64,000 nucleotides of DNA from Pontibacter rufus (GCF_015694705.1 NZ_JADQDR010000001.1:372001-436000); one strand, 5' to 3'; positions 46,194 to 55,009 are shown, counted from the first letter of the stretch. Notes: generated from the letters alone by a model not told the origin. Program-made: numbers and translations.

Positions 46194-46236
46194 CCAGGCA
46201 AAAGACCTCGCAGCGTGCGCAGCTCCTGCGAGTGTC

Positions 46237-46366
46237 TGAATCAGGATTTTCAGGATTAAGAAGGATTTTCAGGAAGTTCGAAGTATAGCTTTTTGGATTT
46301 GTCCCTCCAATTAATTCAAAGGATAATCAATCCTGCCAATTCAAGAATCCTGTAAATTCTGATTCA
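46237..46366. repeat. Imperfect inverted repeat after the antiporter gene
   Basis: A 21-base arm at 46237-46257 pairs with 46346-46366 with two mismatches. The intervening DNA repeats the AGGATTTTCAGGA-type word. It lies between convergent genes. It may be a degenerate mobile palindromic unit or a long-range terminator. Confidence 0.5.
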
Positions 46367-46380
46367 GATAACAACCAAAC

Positions 46381-47211
46381 TTACTTCGATTTTTCGAACT
46401 GGTAAGAAAGGGAAAGATGGTGGCTCTGGCCAAGTAAGGTGGTGGAGCCGAAGGCATAGTCTACCTGCAATTGCCGGGCGCGAAAACCTATGCCGAAAGT
46501 GGCTTTGTTGGTGAGCGTGCTGAAGCCGGTGCGGAGCACCAAATTATCATCCAGCAACGTGTATTCCAGGCCTGCTTTAAAATCTGCATCATAGTCGATG
46601 TTCTTTTCTGTTTCAATAGCCAGTAACAGCTTTTTGTAGGGCCGGTAAGCCAGACCGGCTTTCATGATAGTAGGCAGGCGTTCATCTTCAAAGTCAGCTA
46701 ATTTGGCCTGGTTGAGATTATAGGCGTAAGCGCCAAAGTATAAATCAGGTATCACTTCTGCCTGCAAACCTGCCGAAAGCGTAACAGCCTTGCGGCTGCC
46801 GTATCCTTTTACCGCTATCTGCCATACTTCTGCTTTTGCACCCAGGCTAAACTGCCCCAGCTTGTGCGCCACACCCAAACCCACCGATTGCCGGCTATAC
46901 AACTCATCGCCAAACCTGCTCAGGCTTAGACCATAGCTGCCATACTTGCCCGTGGGGTAAACAGCCTCTAACGCCACAGTGGTAAAAGCCCGCACACCAA
47001 AACGGTTCTCCACATAAGCGCCCACTTCTGGTTGCTTCAAATCAGCGATGCCGGCTATGTTGTTGCTCAAAGCCCACAAGTCATGGAGCGTAACGGCGGC
47101 GTTACCCAAGGCCGCCGCGCGTGCACCCACCGGCACATCGGCCTGCGCCTGCGCCACGCAGGGGAGGAGTAGAAACAGCAAGTATAAACTGAAGCGTAAA
47201 GGTAGCCTCAT
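46381..47211 (-). CDS. PorV/PorQ-like outer-membrane barrel protein
   Basis: This 276-residue exported protein has a signal (LYLLFLLLPCVAQAQA). The conserved opening is ADVPVGARAAALGNAAVTLHDLWALSNNIAGIA, which is the PorV/PorQ/UPF0164 signature of the FadL-like group in Bacteroidota. Barrel strands follow with GYGSRKAVTLSAGLQAEV, then LSLSYQFEKSK at the end. PorV and PorQ serve type IX secretion, but many paralogues exist; no other por genes are nearby, so a T9SS role is only possible. Confidence 0.8.
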   Translation of the reverse strand: MRLPLRFSLYLLFLLLPCVAQAQADVPVGARAAALGNAAVTLHDLWALSNNIAGIADLKQPEVGAYVENRFGVRAFTTVALEAVYPTGKYGSYGLSLSRFGDELYSRQSVGLGVAHKLGQFSLGAKAEVWQIAVKGYGSRKAVTLSAGLQAEVIPDLYFGAYAYNLNQAKLADFEDERLPTIMKAGLAYRPYKKLLLAIETEKNIDYDADFKAGLEYTLLDDNLVLRTGFSTLTNKATFGIGFRARQLQVDYAFGSTTLLGQSHHLSLSYQFEKSK

Positions 47212-47369
47212 GCAGCTGGGGTTTGGTTTGTACTTTTAGAAGTATACTTGTACGGAAGCCGCTGATAAAATATACAAATTAATGTATAAGGTACATTGCA
47301 GGATTAAGGCGCTTAACTCTAAGCGCTTTAGCACGTTCTTTCAATATCTTCTACCTATAAATCTTATCT

Positions 47370-48173
47370 ATGGAAATTGACCTCAGAAACAAAGTAGCCC
47401 TGGTAACCGGCGGCAGTAAAGGCATTGGCAAGGGAGCAGCACAGGCACTGTCAGAGGCCGGGGCCACCGTTATTATCTGTGCCCGCGACCAGAAAGAACT
47501 GGAAGAAACCGCCCGTGAGATTTCTGGAAAGACGGGGAACAAAGTGCTGCCGATACCTGCCGATGTAACAAATGCGGAAGAGGTGGAGCAGCTCATCGCA
47601 AAAGCTAAAAGCGGAGCAGGTGATATCGACATTCTGGTGAATAATGCAGGCGGCATAGGCGAAACCGGCGACTTTGAGGATATTGCAGAAGAAGTATATA
47701 TGCGCCTCTACGACCTGAATGTAGTGGCCATGGTGCGGCTGATAAAAGCGGTGCTGCCTGATATGAAAGAAAAGAAGTGGGGCCGCATCATCAATATGTC
47801 GTCTGAAAATGGCCTGCAGCCCTACCCCGATATGATTCCGTACGACCTCACCAAAGCGGCTATCCTGAACCTGAGCAAAGCGCTTTCGAAGGCGCTGGGC
47901 AAGTATAACATCCTGGTGAATTCCGTGTCGCCGGCTTTTATACTTACTCCCTTGGTCGATGGCATGATGCAGGGGCAGGCGCAGCAGAAAGGCATCTCGA
48001 AAGAGAAAGCGGAAAAAGAGTTTCTGGCACAGAACCGCCCGGACATTGTGTTGCAACGGCCGGGTACCATTGCGGAAGTAGGCGCAGCGGTGGTTTTCCT
48101 GGCATCGGAGCAGGCGTCGTTTATTACGGGTACTAATTTGCGGGTGGATGGGGGTTCGGTTGCGTCGATTTGA
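47370..48173 (+). CDS. Short-chain dehydrogenase/reductase
   Basis: This 267-residue classical SDR has cofactor motif TGGSKGIG, the structural NNAG (LVNNAGG), catalytic Ser in NMSSENG, and YDLTK giving the Tyr-x-x-x-Lys pair. The post-catalytic segment is VNSVSPAFILTP. The basic/acidic residues after strand 2 (CARDQKE) favour NADP(H). Length and motifs are normal. The substrate is unknown; an oxo-acyl-ACP reductase-like or sugar oxidoreductase is possible. It stands alone, followed by repeat-rich non-coding DNA. Confidence 0.9.
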   Translation: MEIDLRNKVALVTGGSKGIGKGAAQALSEAGATVIICARDQKELEETAREISGKTGNKVLPIPADVTNAEEVEQLIAKAKSGAGDIDILVNNAGGIGETGDFEDIAEEVYMRLYDLNVVAMVRLIKAVLPDMKEKKWGRIINMSSENGLQPYPDMIPYDLTKAAILNLSKALSKALGKYNILVNSVSPAFILTPLVDGMMQGQAQQKGISKEKAEKEFLAQNRPDIVLQRPGTIAEVGAAVVFLASEQASFITGTNLRVDGGSVASI

Positions 48174-48302
48174 TGGTTACCAGTGAAGCCCGTGTATCTG
48201 ACTTCTCCTTTCTCAAAGGGTATGATTCTAAAACAGGAGCGGGTGCTTGGGTTTGGTTTTATAGCCCAGCATTTGAGGCTTTTGAAGTTCCGGGTCCAAC
48301 CA

Positions 48303-48338
48303 CCCCTACCCCTCCTTGTCTAAGGAGGGGAGTTCTGG
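48303..48338. repeat. Dispersed palindromic repeat, copy 2
   Basis: CCCCTCC, a short spacer and GGAGGGG are followed by AGTTCT. It is related to 5101-5125 and 48387-48420. Confidence 0.6.
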
Positions 48339-48386
48339 TACTGCTGCTTTAGAAGAATGTGCATTGTAGCTTCTGAGTTTGTGGAA

Positions 48387-48420
48387 CCCACCCCTTGCCC
48401 CTCCGAGGAGGGGAATTCGG
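48387..48420. repeat. Dispersed palindromic repeat, copy 3
   Basis: CCCCTCC, GA and GGAGGGG are followed by AATTC, the closest match to the copy at 5101-5125. It lies only 50 bases after copy 2, in the same orientation. Confidence 0.6.
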
Positions 48421-48599
48421 CTGTTGGAGGATGAGAATAAAAAGGGTTGTAGCGTCTGTGGTTTCGAAACATCCCCCTACGCCTTCAAAGTGGGACTTGG
48501 TTCTAGTTGCATAGCAAAGAGCAGCAGCTATCTGAATGATTCCAGTCCTTGGGTTGAGCGCCTGGGGGTAGGGGCCCTCTATTGGTGTGTTGCGGTGCC

Positions 48600-48696
48600 G
48601 CGCATGCGGCAGCCCGCTAGGGCAGCTTCACGCCACAGCGCGATGCCCGAGGACGAGGCCTCCCGGCCTGAGGGCACCAAAGCTAGAGATGAAACA
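48600..48696. repeat. Dispersed ~95-bp repeat, copy B
   Basis: The core 48622-48696 is related to 42591-42666. It is preceded by a GC-rich hairpin (TGCCGC/GCGGCA around GCAT). It has the same orientation as copy A. Confidence 0.7.
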
Positions 48697-48810
48697 AGCT
48701 GCCTGTTACTTCTACAGCATCAAACGCCAACTAGTAAGGATAGCCTTCTTGATAAACAGATGAGCAGCAGCTAAGAGGTAAGCTAAAAGTATAACTATCA
48801 AATTTAATGA

Positions 48811-48847
48811 AACAAAAACGGCGCTGAGGATTTCCCCAGCGCCGTTT
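48811..48847 (-). terminator. Terminator of the S46 peptidase gene
   Basis: An 11-bp stem (48816-48826 with 48837-48847) with a 10-base loop is followed, in the minus direction, by a T run. It lies just past the peptidase stop. Confidence 0.8.
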
Positions 48848-48872
48848 CTATACTTTTAAAAAGCGAACTTGC

Positions 48873-51197
48873 TTAGTCTTTCACCTGAAGTTTTACTTTC
48901 ACATCGCCTTTTTTCTTCTCAATCTTAAACTCCTCTTTGCCGCTGCGAAGCATTTCTTTGGCTTCCTGCACAGTAGCGTTTAAGAGTTCGGCTTGTGGGG
49001 TTTCAGCTTTAGCCTCGGCTGCGTCACCGGCGCCGGGGTTACCGTTGTCTACCAGCGTCATCTCCTGTATCAGGTTGGTAGCACCGGCATACTTGTCGAT
49101 GATGAACAGCACGTAACGGATGTCTACGTTGATGCAGCGCTTGTATTCCGGGTCGTATACTAAGTCGCCCGTCATGGCTTCCCAGTTGCCGTCGAAAGCA
49201 AGGCCCATCAACTCACCACGACCATTGATAACCGGCGAACCGGAGTTACCTCCTGTAATGTCGTTGTCGGTGATGAAGTCGGTGACCAGTTCGCCTTTGG
49301 AGTTCGCATAGCGGCCGTAATCTTTGGCCTGGTAGAGTTGCTTCAGTTTAGCCGGCACCACAAATTCTGGGTTGGTCGGGTCTTCTTTGGCCATCACACC
49401 ATCCAGTGTTGTATAGTAGTTGTACAACACGCCATCCTGCGGGCTATAATCTTTTACCGTTCCGTAGCTCAGGCGCAGCGTAGAGTTAGCATCCGGGTAA
49501 TATACTTTGTCCGGGTTCATCAGGCGCAGACCGGCTACATACAGGCGGTTGGCCTTATCCAGCTTCGCGTTGCTTTCAGCCATTTTCGGTGCTATGTTAT
49601 TCACATAGTTCATCAGAATGGAATTTACTATCTGGAAAGCCGGGTCGTTTTCCAGCTTCTTCTGCGACGGATTCTGAAGGAAGTCATTCACTTTCTGCTC
49701 TGAAACAAGGAAGGAGTTGCTGTACACATAGTCGGCCAGCTTCTCGAAATTGCCGTTATACTTCTGCACCATATTTTTGAACTCCTCTGGTTGCTGGTCT
49801 TTCGGGATGTCCTCGTAGTAGTACTTCATCATGGCCGCAAATACCTTCTTGTCGGTTGGCATGTTGTAGTCTTTGAAGTGGGCATCCACACGGGGTTTCA
49901 GGTCTTCGATGGCTTTTTGCGTAGCGGCCGCGTTATTCGCTTTCAGGGTGTTGTAAAGCGGAATAAAGCGGTAGCCCAGCATCATCGATTCGGTTCCTAA
50001 AACAGCTTCATTCAGATAAATGCTGCCCAGGTTATACTTCTCGATGTTGGCGTAAGCGTCGGCAATATTACTTAGCACATCGCCATAAGTGGCTTTGCGT
50101 TGCGCATCAGCGTTGGCCCAGGCCTGGAACTTGTCTTCGTCGGCAATTTTACCTTCGATGGTGTGCATGCGCTTGATGCCTTCGTTCTGGCCGATAGAGT
50201 ATTTGTAGTAGTTGGAAGTGGAGGCATACTTAGACGCATACTTGATGCGGGTGGCAGCATCTTTGTCCATGTCTTCTTTCCAGAGGCCCAGCTTTTTATC
50301 GCGCAGCTTGATACGGGATTTGTTCAGTTGGTTTACTTCCAGTTTCAGGCCATGCGAGGTCATAAATCGCTTGGTGCGGCCCGGAAAGCCGAATACCATC
50401 GAGAAATCGCCCGGTTCTTTGTCGCTCAGCGAGATAGGCAGAAAGTGCTTTGGCTTGTACGGTACGTTGGTTTTGCTGTAGGGAGCGGGTTTGCCGTCCG
50501 GCGCCATGTATACACGGAACATAGAGAAGTCGCCGGTGTGGCGTGGCCACATCCAGTTGTCGGTGTCGCCGCCATACTTACCTACTGATGAAGGTGGCGC
50601 GCCTACCAGGCGTACGTCGGTGTAGCGGTTGTACACAAACACGTAATACTCGTTTCCGTTAAAGAAATCACGCACATAGCTCACGTATTGGCCATTTTCG
50701 CTGGCTTCCTGCGCGATGGCTTTCATGCGCTGCGCTATTTTCTGGGCACGCTCTTCTTCTGAAGTAGCCGGCGTAATACCTTCCAGCACCTTATCGGTTA
50801 CATCGTCCATGCGCACCAAAATGTCTACGAATAAGCCTTCGTTTGGCAGCTCTTTGTCTTTGGACGTAGCCCAGAAACCATCCGTCAGGTAATCGTGGTC
50901 GGGGCTGGAGTGCGACTGAACAGAACTGTAACCGCAGTGGTGGTTGGTAATGAGCAAACCTTCGGGCGAGATGAACTCACCGGTACAGAAACCGCCGAAA
51001 GAGACAATGGCATCTTTCAGGCTGGCGTGGTTTACACTGTAAATTTCTTCGGCTGTGAGCTGCAGGCCTTCTTTCTGCATGTCGGTATAATTCAGGCGCT
51101 TGATGAGCATCGGCAGCCACATACCTTCGTCGGCCCGCGCTGCAAAAGGCACGCTAAGCGAGGCGATAAGTAAGAGGGAAAGGATTTTTTTAAGCAT
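48873..51197 (-). CDS. S46 family dipeptidyl-peptidase (DPP7-type)
   Basis: This 774-residue periplasmic serine peptidase cuts dipeptides from the N-terminus of peptides. The signal ends near FAARA-D. The chymotrypsin-like halves carry the His in TNHHCGY (86-87), the Asp in HTGDFSMFR (223) and nucleophile S652 in GGNSGSPV. Eighteen residues after the Ser is Gly (FDGNW, residue 670). In the DPP11 subtype this site is Arg and confers Asp/Glu preference; Gly fits the DPP7 type with hydrophobic P1. A mostly helical domain lies between the halves (about 280-580). The Lys-rich tail is unusual but short. Confidence 0.92.
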   Translation of the reverse strand: MLKKILSLLLIASLSVPFAARADEGMWLPMLIKRLNYTDMQKEGLQLTAEEIYSVNHASLKDAIVSFGGFCTGEFISPEGLLITNHHCGYSSVQSHSSPDHDYLTDGFWATSKDKELPNEGLFVDILVRMDDVTDKVLEGITPATSEEERAQKIAQRMKAIAQEASENGQYVSYVRDFFNGNEYYVFVYNRYTDVRLVGAPPSSVGKYGGDTDNWMWPRHTGDFSMFRVYMAPDGKPAPYSKTNVPYKPKHFLPISLSDKEPGDFSMVFGFPGRTKRFMTSHGLKLEVNQLNKSRIKLRDKKLGLWKEDMDKDAATRIKYASKYASTSNYYKYSIGQNEGIKRMHTIEGKIADEDKFQAWANADAQRKATYGDVLSNIADAYANIEKYNLGSIYLNEAVLGTESMMLGYRFIPLYNTLKANNAAATQKAIEDLKPRVDAHFKDYNMPTDKKVFAAMMKYYYEDIPKDQQPEEFKNMVQKYNGNFEKLADYVYSNSFLVSEQKVNDFLQNPSQKKLENDPAFQIVNSILMNYVNNIAPKMAESNAKLDKANRLYVAGLRLMNPDKVYYPDANSTLRLSYGTVKDYSPQDGVLYNYYTTLDGVMAKEDPTNPEFVVPAKLKQLYQAKDYGRYANSKGELVTDFITDNDITGGNSGSPVINGRGELMGLAFDGNWEAMTGDLVYDPEYKRCINVDIRYVLFIIDKYAGATNLIQEMTLVDNGNPGAGDAAEAKAETPQAELLNATVQEAKEMLRSGKEEFKIEKKKGDVKVKLQVKD

Positions 51198-51227
51198 GAA
51201 TATTTGTTTAGGTTAGATAAACAGGGG

Positions 51228-51235
51228 CAAATGTA
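51228..51235 (-). promoter_or_regulatory. -7 element of the S46 peptidase gene
   Basis: The minus strand reads TACATTTG, matching TAnnTTTG, 31 bases before the start codon. No -33 was found at normal spacing. Confidence 0.4.
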
Positions 51236-51288
51236 GCAAAACCGCCGTAAAATGCCTCTTTTTGCAAGCGAGATGCAAATACCGAACC

Positions 51289-51510
51289 ATGATGTGGATT
51301 TTTAAAAAGCTGGTGCTCGGGCTCATCTGGGTATACCAGCACATGATTTCGCCGCTTACACCCGCCAGCTGCCGCTACACGCCTACCTGCTCGCAGTATG
51401 CCGTGGAGGCCGTGAACAAGTATGGCCCGTTTAAAGGCGGCTGGATGGCCCTGAAACGCATTGGCCGTTGCCACCCCTGGGGCGGCAGCGGGTATGACCC
51501 GGTAAAGTAG
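51289..51510 (+). CDS. yidD: Membrane protein insertion efficiency factor YidD
   Basis: This 73-residue protein matches YidD. A hydrophobic/amphipathic N-terminus ([23 protein letters not shown]) is followed by the conserved cysteine block [43 protein letters not shown] completes the signature. It assists YidC-dependent insertion at the inner membrane. Starts at 51289 and 51292 are equally possible (two ATG in a row). It is divergent from the S46 peptidase gene; no rnpA or yidC is nearby, which is common in Bacteroidota. Confidence 0.92.
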   Translation: MMWIFKKLVLGLIWVYQHMISPLTPASCRYTPTCSQYAVEAVNKYGPFKGGWMALKRIGRCHPWGGSGYDPVK

Positions 51511-51680
51511 GGTAGCGGCTCTTTCAGGAACAGAAATATTATATGCTGACAGGTATCTAAGTATAAATCGCTAAGCATAAGTACATGATAGTAGCAATTT
51601 ATACTATAATTTGCTATACTGCACTTGCTTAAGCACAAGACTTTACCGCCTAAGTTTTTTACATATTTAACGTAGGCAAA

Positions 51681-52007
51681 ATGATTACCATAATACAAGG
51701 CCCTATTGGATCCAGCACTACCTCCATACTCCTTTGTGAAATTACCCGCATTGAAGCACATACATTGACTTTCTTTGAAGAGAAAGTTTACAATTTCTAT
51801 GTGTTTGTAGAGAAGGCTGCGCAGGAGTATTTCTATATGTTCAGCTACAAGCAGCTACAGGATTTCGAACAGGCCCATAAACAGCTTACCTCGCTACTGA
51901 AAGATCCACAGGCTCAAGACCATACCATACAAATTGTTCCTTCTTTAATGCCGGCAGCCGAGCCGGGCGGAGCAATTCTGCCCACGATCGCTGTTCCTGA
52001 ATTCTAA
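51681..52007 (+). CDS. Hypothetical protein, 108 residues
   Basis: This is a soluble, Phe/Tyr-rich protein (YNFYVFVEKAAQEYFYMFSYKQLQDF) with helical middle and a hydrophobic, Pro-rich end (SLMPAAEPGGAILPTIAVPEF). It has no signal peptide or membrane helix. It has ordinary codon use but stands alone with no recognisable promoter. I do not recognise the family and assign no function. Confidence 0.6.
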   Translation: MITIIQGPIGSSTTSILLCEITRIEAHTLTFFEEKVYNFYVFVEKAAQEYFYMFSYKQLQDFEQAHKQLTSLLKDPQAQDHTIQIVPSLMPAAEPGGAILPTIAVPEF

Positions 52008-52087
52008 AAACCAGGCAGGTATATACGTGGCTACAGCGTCTTTACGCTTGTCAGGAGTTAATTTATCAGAATACAATCTCTATCGGT

Positions 52088-52119
52088 TTTGTAGGAAATA
52101 TTAATTCTCGTTATATTTG
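52088..52119 (+). promoter_or_regulatory. Promoter of the peroxiredoxin gene
   Basis: TTTG (52088-52091), a 20-base spacer and TATATTTG (52112-52119) form one of the best Bacteroidota promoter matches in the window. The leader would be about 120 bases. Confidence 0.6.
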
Positions 52120-52247
52120 ATTAAACGTGCTCCTGTAAATGCGGCATTTATGCAAGCGCAGCCTGTGCTTTGCTGGCATTGGCCGCCGTTTAAGGGTAGT
52201 AAACAGCCCGGAGCATCGGCATCTTTAACCTATAAACTATCAGAAAA

Positions 52248-52883
52248 ATGTCATTACAATTAAACGATGAGGCTCCCGACTTTACGGCACAGACCACTGA
52301 GGGAGAAATAAATTTTCATGAGTGGCTGGGCGACTCCTGGGGCGTATTGTTCTCGCACCCGGCCGATTATACACCGGTTTGCACAACTGAGCTGGGCGCA
52401 ACCGCCCGCCTGAAAGACGAATTTGCCAGGCGCAACGTAAAGGTGGCCGCGCTGAGCGTAGACGAGGTAGACTCGCATAAAGGCTGGATACAAGACATCA
52501 ACGAAACACAGAACACACAGGTAGAATTTCCCATCATCGCTGATCCGGACAGGAAGATTGCCGATTTGTATGGTATGATTCACCCCAACGCTTCGGGTAA
52601 CCTGACAGTGCGGTCGCTGTTCGTTATCGGGCCGGATAAAAAAATTAAGCTGATGATCGTGTACCCAGCTTCTACAGGTCGTAATTTTCAGGAGATTCTG
52701 CGCGTAATTGATTCGCTGCAACTGACAGCTAACTATAGCGTTGCCACCCCGGCCGACTGGAAAGAAGGAGAAGACGTGGTGATTTCCGGATCTATAAAGG
52801 ACGAAGAGATCCCGGCTAAATTCCCGAAAGGCCACCGCATCGTGAAGCCATACCTGCGCATGACGCCGCAGCCGAATAAGTAA
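52248..52883 (+). CDS. 1-Cys (Prx6-type) peroxiredoxin
   Basis: This 211-residue AhpC/TSA-fold protein reduces peroxides. The peroxidatic Cys is C45 in DYTPVCTTELG. The C-terminal extension is of Prx6 type (ADWKEGEDVVISGSIKDEEIPAKFPKGHRIVKPYLRMTPQP). No second cysteine at the resolving position is visible in the rest of the protein, so a 1-Cys mechanism is likely. VRSLFVIGPDKKIKLMIVYPASTGRNF is a family stretch. It has a strong promoter; OxyR control is possible but no operator was identified. Confidence 0.93.
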   Translation: MSLQLNDEAPDFTAQTTEGEINFHEWLGDSWGVLFSHPADYTPVCTTELGATARLKDEFARRNVKVAALSVDEVDSHKGWIQDINETQNTQVEFPIIADPDRKIADLYGMIHPNASGNLTVRSLFVIGPDKKIKLMIVYPASTGRNFQEILRVIDSLQLTANYSVATPADWKEGEDVVISGSIKDEEIPAKFPKGHRIVKPYLRMTPQPNK

Positions 52884-52926
52884 CAGCTTTGATGGCTGCA
52901 GAATAGCGCCGCCTTTATAGTAGCAG

Positions 52927-52970
52927 AGCGTTTGGTTTTCCTGTTGCCTGCAACAAGGGAACCAAACGCT
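52927..52970. terminator. Bidirectional terminator after the peroxiredoxin gene
   Basis: An imperfect long stem (52927-52947 with 52951-52970, outer 11 bp perfect) is followed by TATTTT. It lies between convergent genes. Confidence 0.75.
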
Positions 52971-53012
52971 TATTTTAAGCTGACATGTAAGGTATATACC
53001 TGGTACAGCGCA

Positions 53013-53990
53013 TCACCCCTTCATGGCATGCGTTTTATCATGTTCCCTGAACCAACTGAGCGTATCGGCTATAGCCTGCTGCATAGGCGTATTGCGAAAA
53101 TCTGGTAGCACCTGGCGCAGCTTATTATCATCCAGCAAAAGCGTGTTTCCCCATAAGTAACTCATCTCGTGTATCTCCCGCATGCCGGGTACAAACCAGC
53201 CGAGCACTTTAAACAAGACTTTAGGGTATAGTTTATGCTTCGGCCTGGTGCCTGCTGCATCGGCAATAGCTGCCTGCCATTGCTTTATACTCGGCACTAC
53301 TTCGCCGGCATAGTTGTAAAGCGCATAAGGCTCCTGCGGCTGCAACTGCACAAGTTCATAAAAAGCACGGGCCGCATCGGGCGTGTACACCAGTTGGTGC
53401 GGGATGTCGTCGCGGATGAGCCACGGCATCGCTTTGCCCTGCAGGGCGCCTCTGAAAATCGGCACAATGCCTTCGTTCAGCACATTTGGGCCCCAGAAAT
53501 CGGGGAGCCGCAGGTTGATGACGCGGCACTTACCCTGGCTGGCAGACTCTTGCAGCAACTGCTCCAGCTTTACCCGGATAGCGCCTTTGCGGGTGTTGGG
53601 TTGCTCAGAACTTGTTTCTTTAATAAGCGGCGTCAGCCCATAGTTATAAATATTACCCGGAAACAGCACCGTGGCTTCGTTCCGGGCAGCTGCCTCCAGC
53701 ACATTTTCTGTTGCACGCGCCATGTTGCCGGCCCACTGGGCATAAGGGTAGTTAATGCCATGAAAGATGTGCGTTGCCGGTTCTGCCAGGCGCTTTAGCA
53801 GCGATAAATCCTGCACATCGCCTTCTATCAGCTTTAGCGTGGCATGCGGGCCAAATAACTTTTCGGCCTTCGGGAGGTTTCTTACCAGTAGTGTAGCCTG
53901 TTCGTTACGGCGGAGCACCTCCTGTGCAAAAGCATAGCCGATGCTGCCGGTGCCGCCAAGTATAAGAAAATGCGCTTTGGGTGGTGTCAT
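53013..53990 (-). CDS. NAD-dependent epimerase/dehydratase family protein
   Basis: This 325-residue extended-SDR protein has Rossmann motif LILGGTGSIGYAFA. LIEGDVQDLS marks the adenine-binding Asp, and FPGNIYNYG takes the place of the active-site region. INLRLPDFWGPNV is the usual substrate-binding strand. The classical YxxxK is altered: after IYNYG comes KGAIRVKLEQLL with no Tyr three before the Lys. Activity may therefore differ from true sugar epimerases. There is no pathway neighbour. It is cytoplasmic. Confidence 0.85.
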   Translation of the reverse strand: MTPPKAHFLILGGTGSIGYAFAQEVLRRNEQATLLVRNLPKAEKLFGPHATLKLIEGDVQDLSLLKRLAEPATHIFHGINYPYAQWAGNMARATENVLEAAARNEATVLFPGNIYNYGLTPLIKETSSEQPNTRKGAIRVKLEQLLQESASQGKCRVINLRLPDFWGPNVLNEGIVPIFRGALQGKAMPWLIRDDIPHQLVYTPDAARAFYELVQLQPQEPYALYNYAGEVVPSIKQWQAAIADAAGTRPKHKLYPKVLFKVLGWFVPGMREIHEMSYLWGNTLLLDDNKLRQVLPDFRNTPMQQAIADTLSWFREHDKTHAMKG

Positions 53991-54322
53991 GGTTTTAAGG
54001 CATTAAGTCTGCATAAATATAAGGACACTTGCGGGATGACAGCCACTGGGTGCTGCAACAAATTGGCCGATCAGGCAAACCCCTGGCCGCAGGCACGTAG
54101 AAAAGAATAAGGCATCAGCTGTTTTATAGTATAAAAGAACACATCCCGGCGCATCAGACACCAGCATTTAGAAGTATAAAAGTTTGGTTGTGAGCGGGTT
54201 TGTTCCTAAGAAACGGCAACCAAAGTATAAATATGACACTGCGCTTCTCTGGTGGCGAGGCGGCTGAATTTAGAATGACTAGATCAGGCAATTATCTGCC
54301 TGTATAGAATTTAAAGTATAAA
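53991..54322. other. Non-coding region with four AGTATAA copies
   Basis: About 330 bases between divergent genes. No gene is seen. AGTATAA occurs at about 54129, 54174, 54224 and 54314, all in the same orientation and mostly in the longer form AAGTATAAA, the densest cluster in the window. The last copy abuts the start codon of the thioredoxin-like gene. No TAnnTTTG promoter was found. Confidence 0.6.
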
Positions 54323-55009
54323 ATGAACACTGAAATCGACAAGAATATAACTAAAGAACAGATGAAAACAACACCAATTACGCCTGCGCATCTGGCAAAA
54401 GCAATGACCTATACCCAATACCGGGAGATGATTGACAAGCTGCTGGCAGAAAATAAAACTACCGGCAGCAACCACTCCGAAGAAATGGTGGAATATACGC
54501 GTATGAATGCGCACCGCATGCGCCGCGTGGAGAAAACAACCGTGCTCGACGATGAACTGGTACAACTGCTGCTGAGCGTGCAAACCAAAATGGTGTGGGT
54601 GGTGCTAACCGAGGCCTGGTGCGGCGATGCAGCCCAGAACCTGCCTGCCATTGTAAAAATAGCAGATGCCTCTCCCCTGATTGAGGTGAAACTACTGCTC
54701 CGCGACGAGAATCCGGATATAATGGATGAGTACCTGACCAACGGCGGCCGCTCCATTCCTAAACTGATTGCGTTAAATGCTGATACGATGGAAGAACTGG
54801 GTACCTGGGGCCCGCGACCTGAACCGGCACAGCGACTATACTTGGATATGAAGGCGCAGGATGTTCCTTTTAAAGAATTTTCGGAGAAGCTGCATGGCTG
54901 GTATGCCAAAGACCGCAGCCAGGCCCTGCAAAATGAATTTAAAACACTCCTGTGCAACTGGTCAGAACTTATTTCGCCAGAGGGCATTCCTGTAGAGCGT
55001 TGCTCCTGA
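54323..55009 (+). CDS. Thioredoxin-like family protein
   Basis: This 228-residue cytoplasmic protein has a helical N-terminal third (residues 20-80). A thioredoxin-fold region follows: VWVVLTEAWCGDAAQNLPAI carries a single Cys where CxxC would be (WCGDA), and GGRSIPKLIALNADTMEELGTWGPRP carries the cis-Pro. With one Cys it cannot do a classical dithiol exchange; bacillithiol- or glutathione-type chemistry or a binding role is possible. A second possible start is ATG 54362. A terminator follows at 55045. Confidence 0.83.
   Translation: MNTEIDKNITKEQMKTTPITPAHLAKAMTYTQYREMIDKLLAENKTTGSNHSEEMVEYTRMNAHRMRRVEKTTVLDDELVQLLLSVQTKMVWVVLTEAWCGDAAQNLPAIVKIADASPLIEVKLLLRDENPDIMDEYLTNGGRSIPKLIALNADTMEELGTWGPRPEPAQRLYLDMKAQDVPFKEFSEKLHGWYAKDRSQALQNEFKTLLCNWSELISPEGIPVERCS

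Larger units (their letters stand above)
48174..48872. other. Repeat-rich non-coding region
   Basis: This is about 700 bases without a supported gene. It holds two copies of the CCCCTCC/GGAGGGG palindrome (48303-48338 and 48387-48420), the second copy of the ~95-bp dispersed repeat (48600-48696), one AGTATAA at 48788 and the terminator of the next gene. A 131-codon frame across the region is composed of repeat translation and is rejected. Confidence 0.65.

Noticed and set aside
48379..48774. 131-codon frame between the SDR and the S46 peptidase
   Set aside because: It is composed of two dispersed repeats (PLAPPRRG-type translation) and has no fold or promoter.
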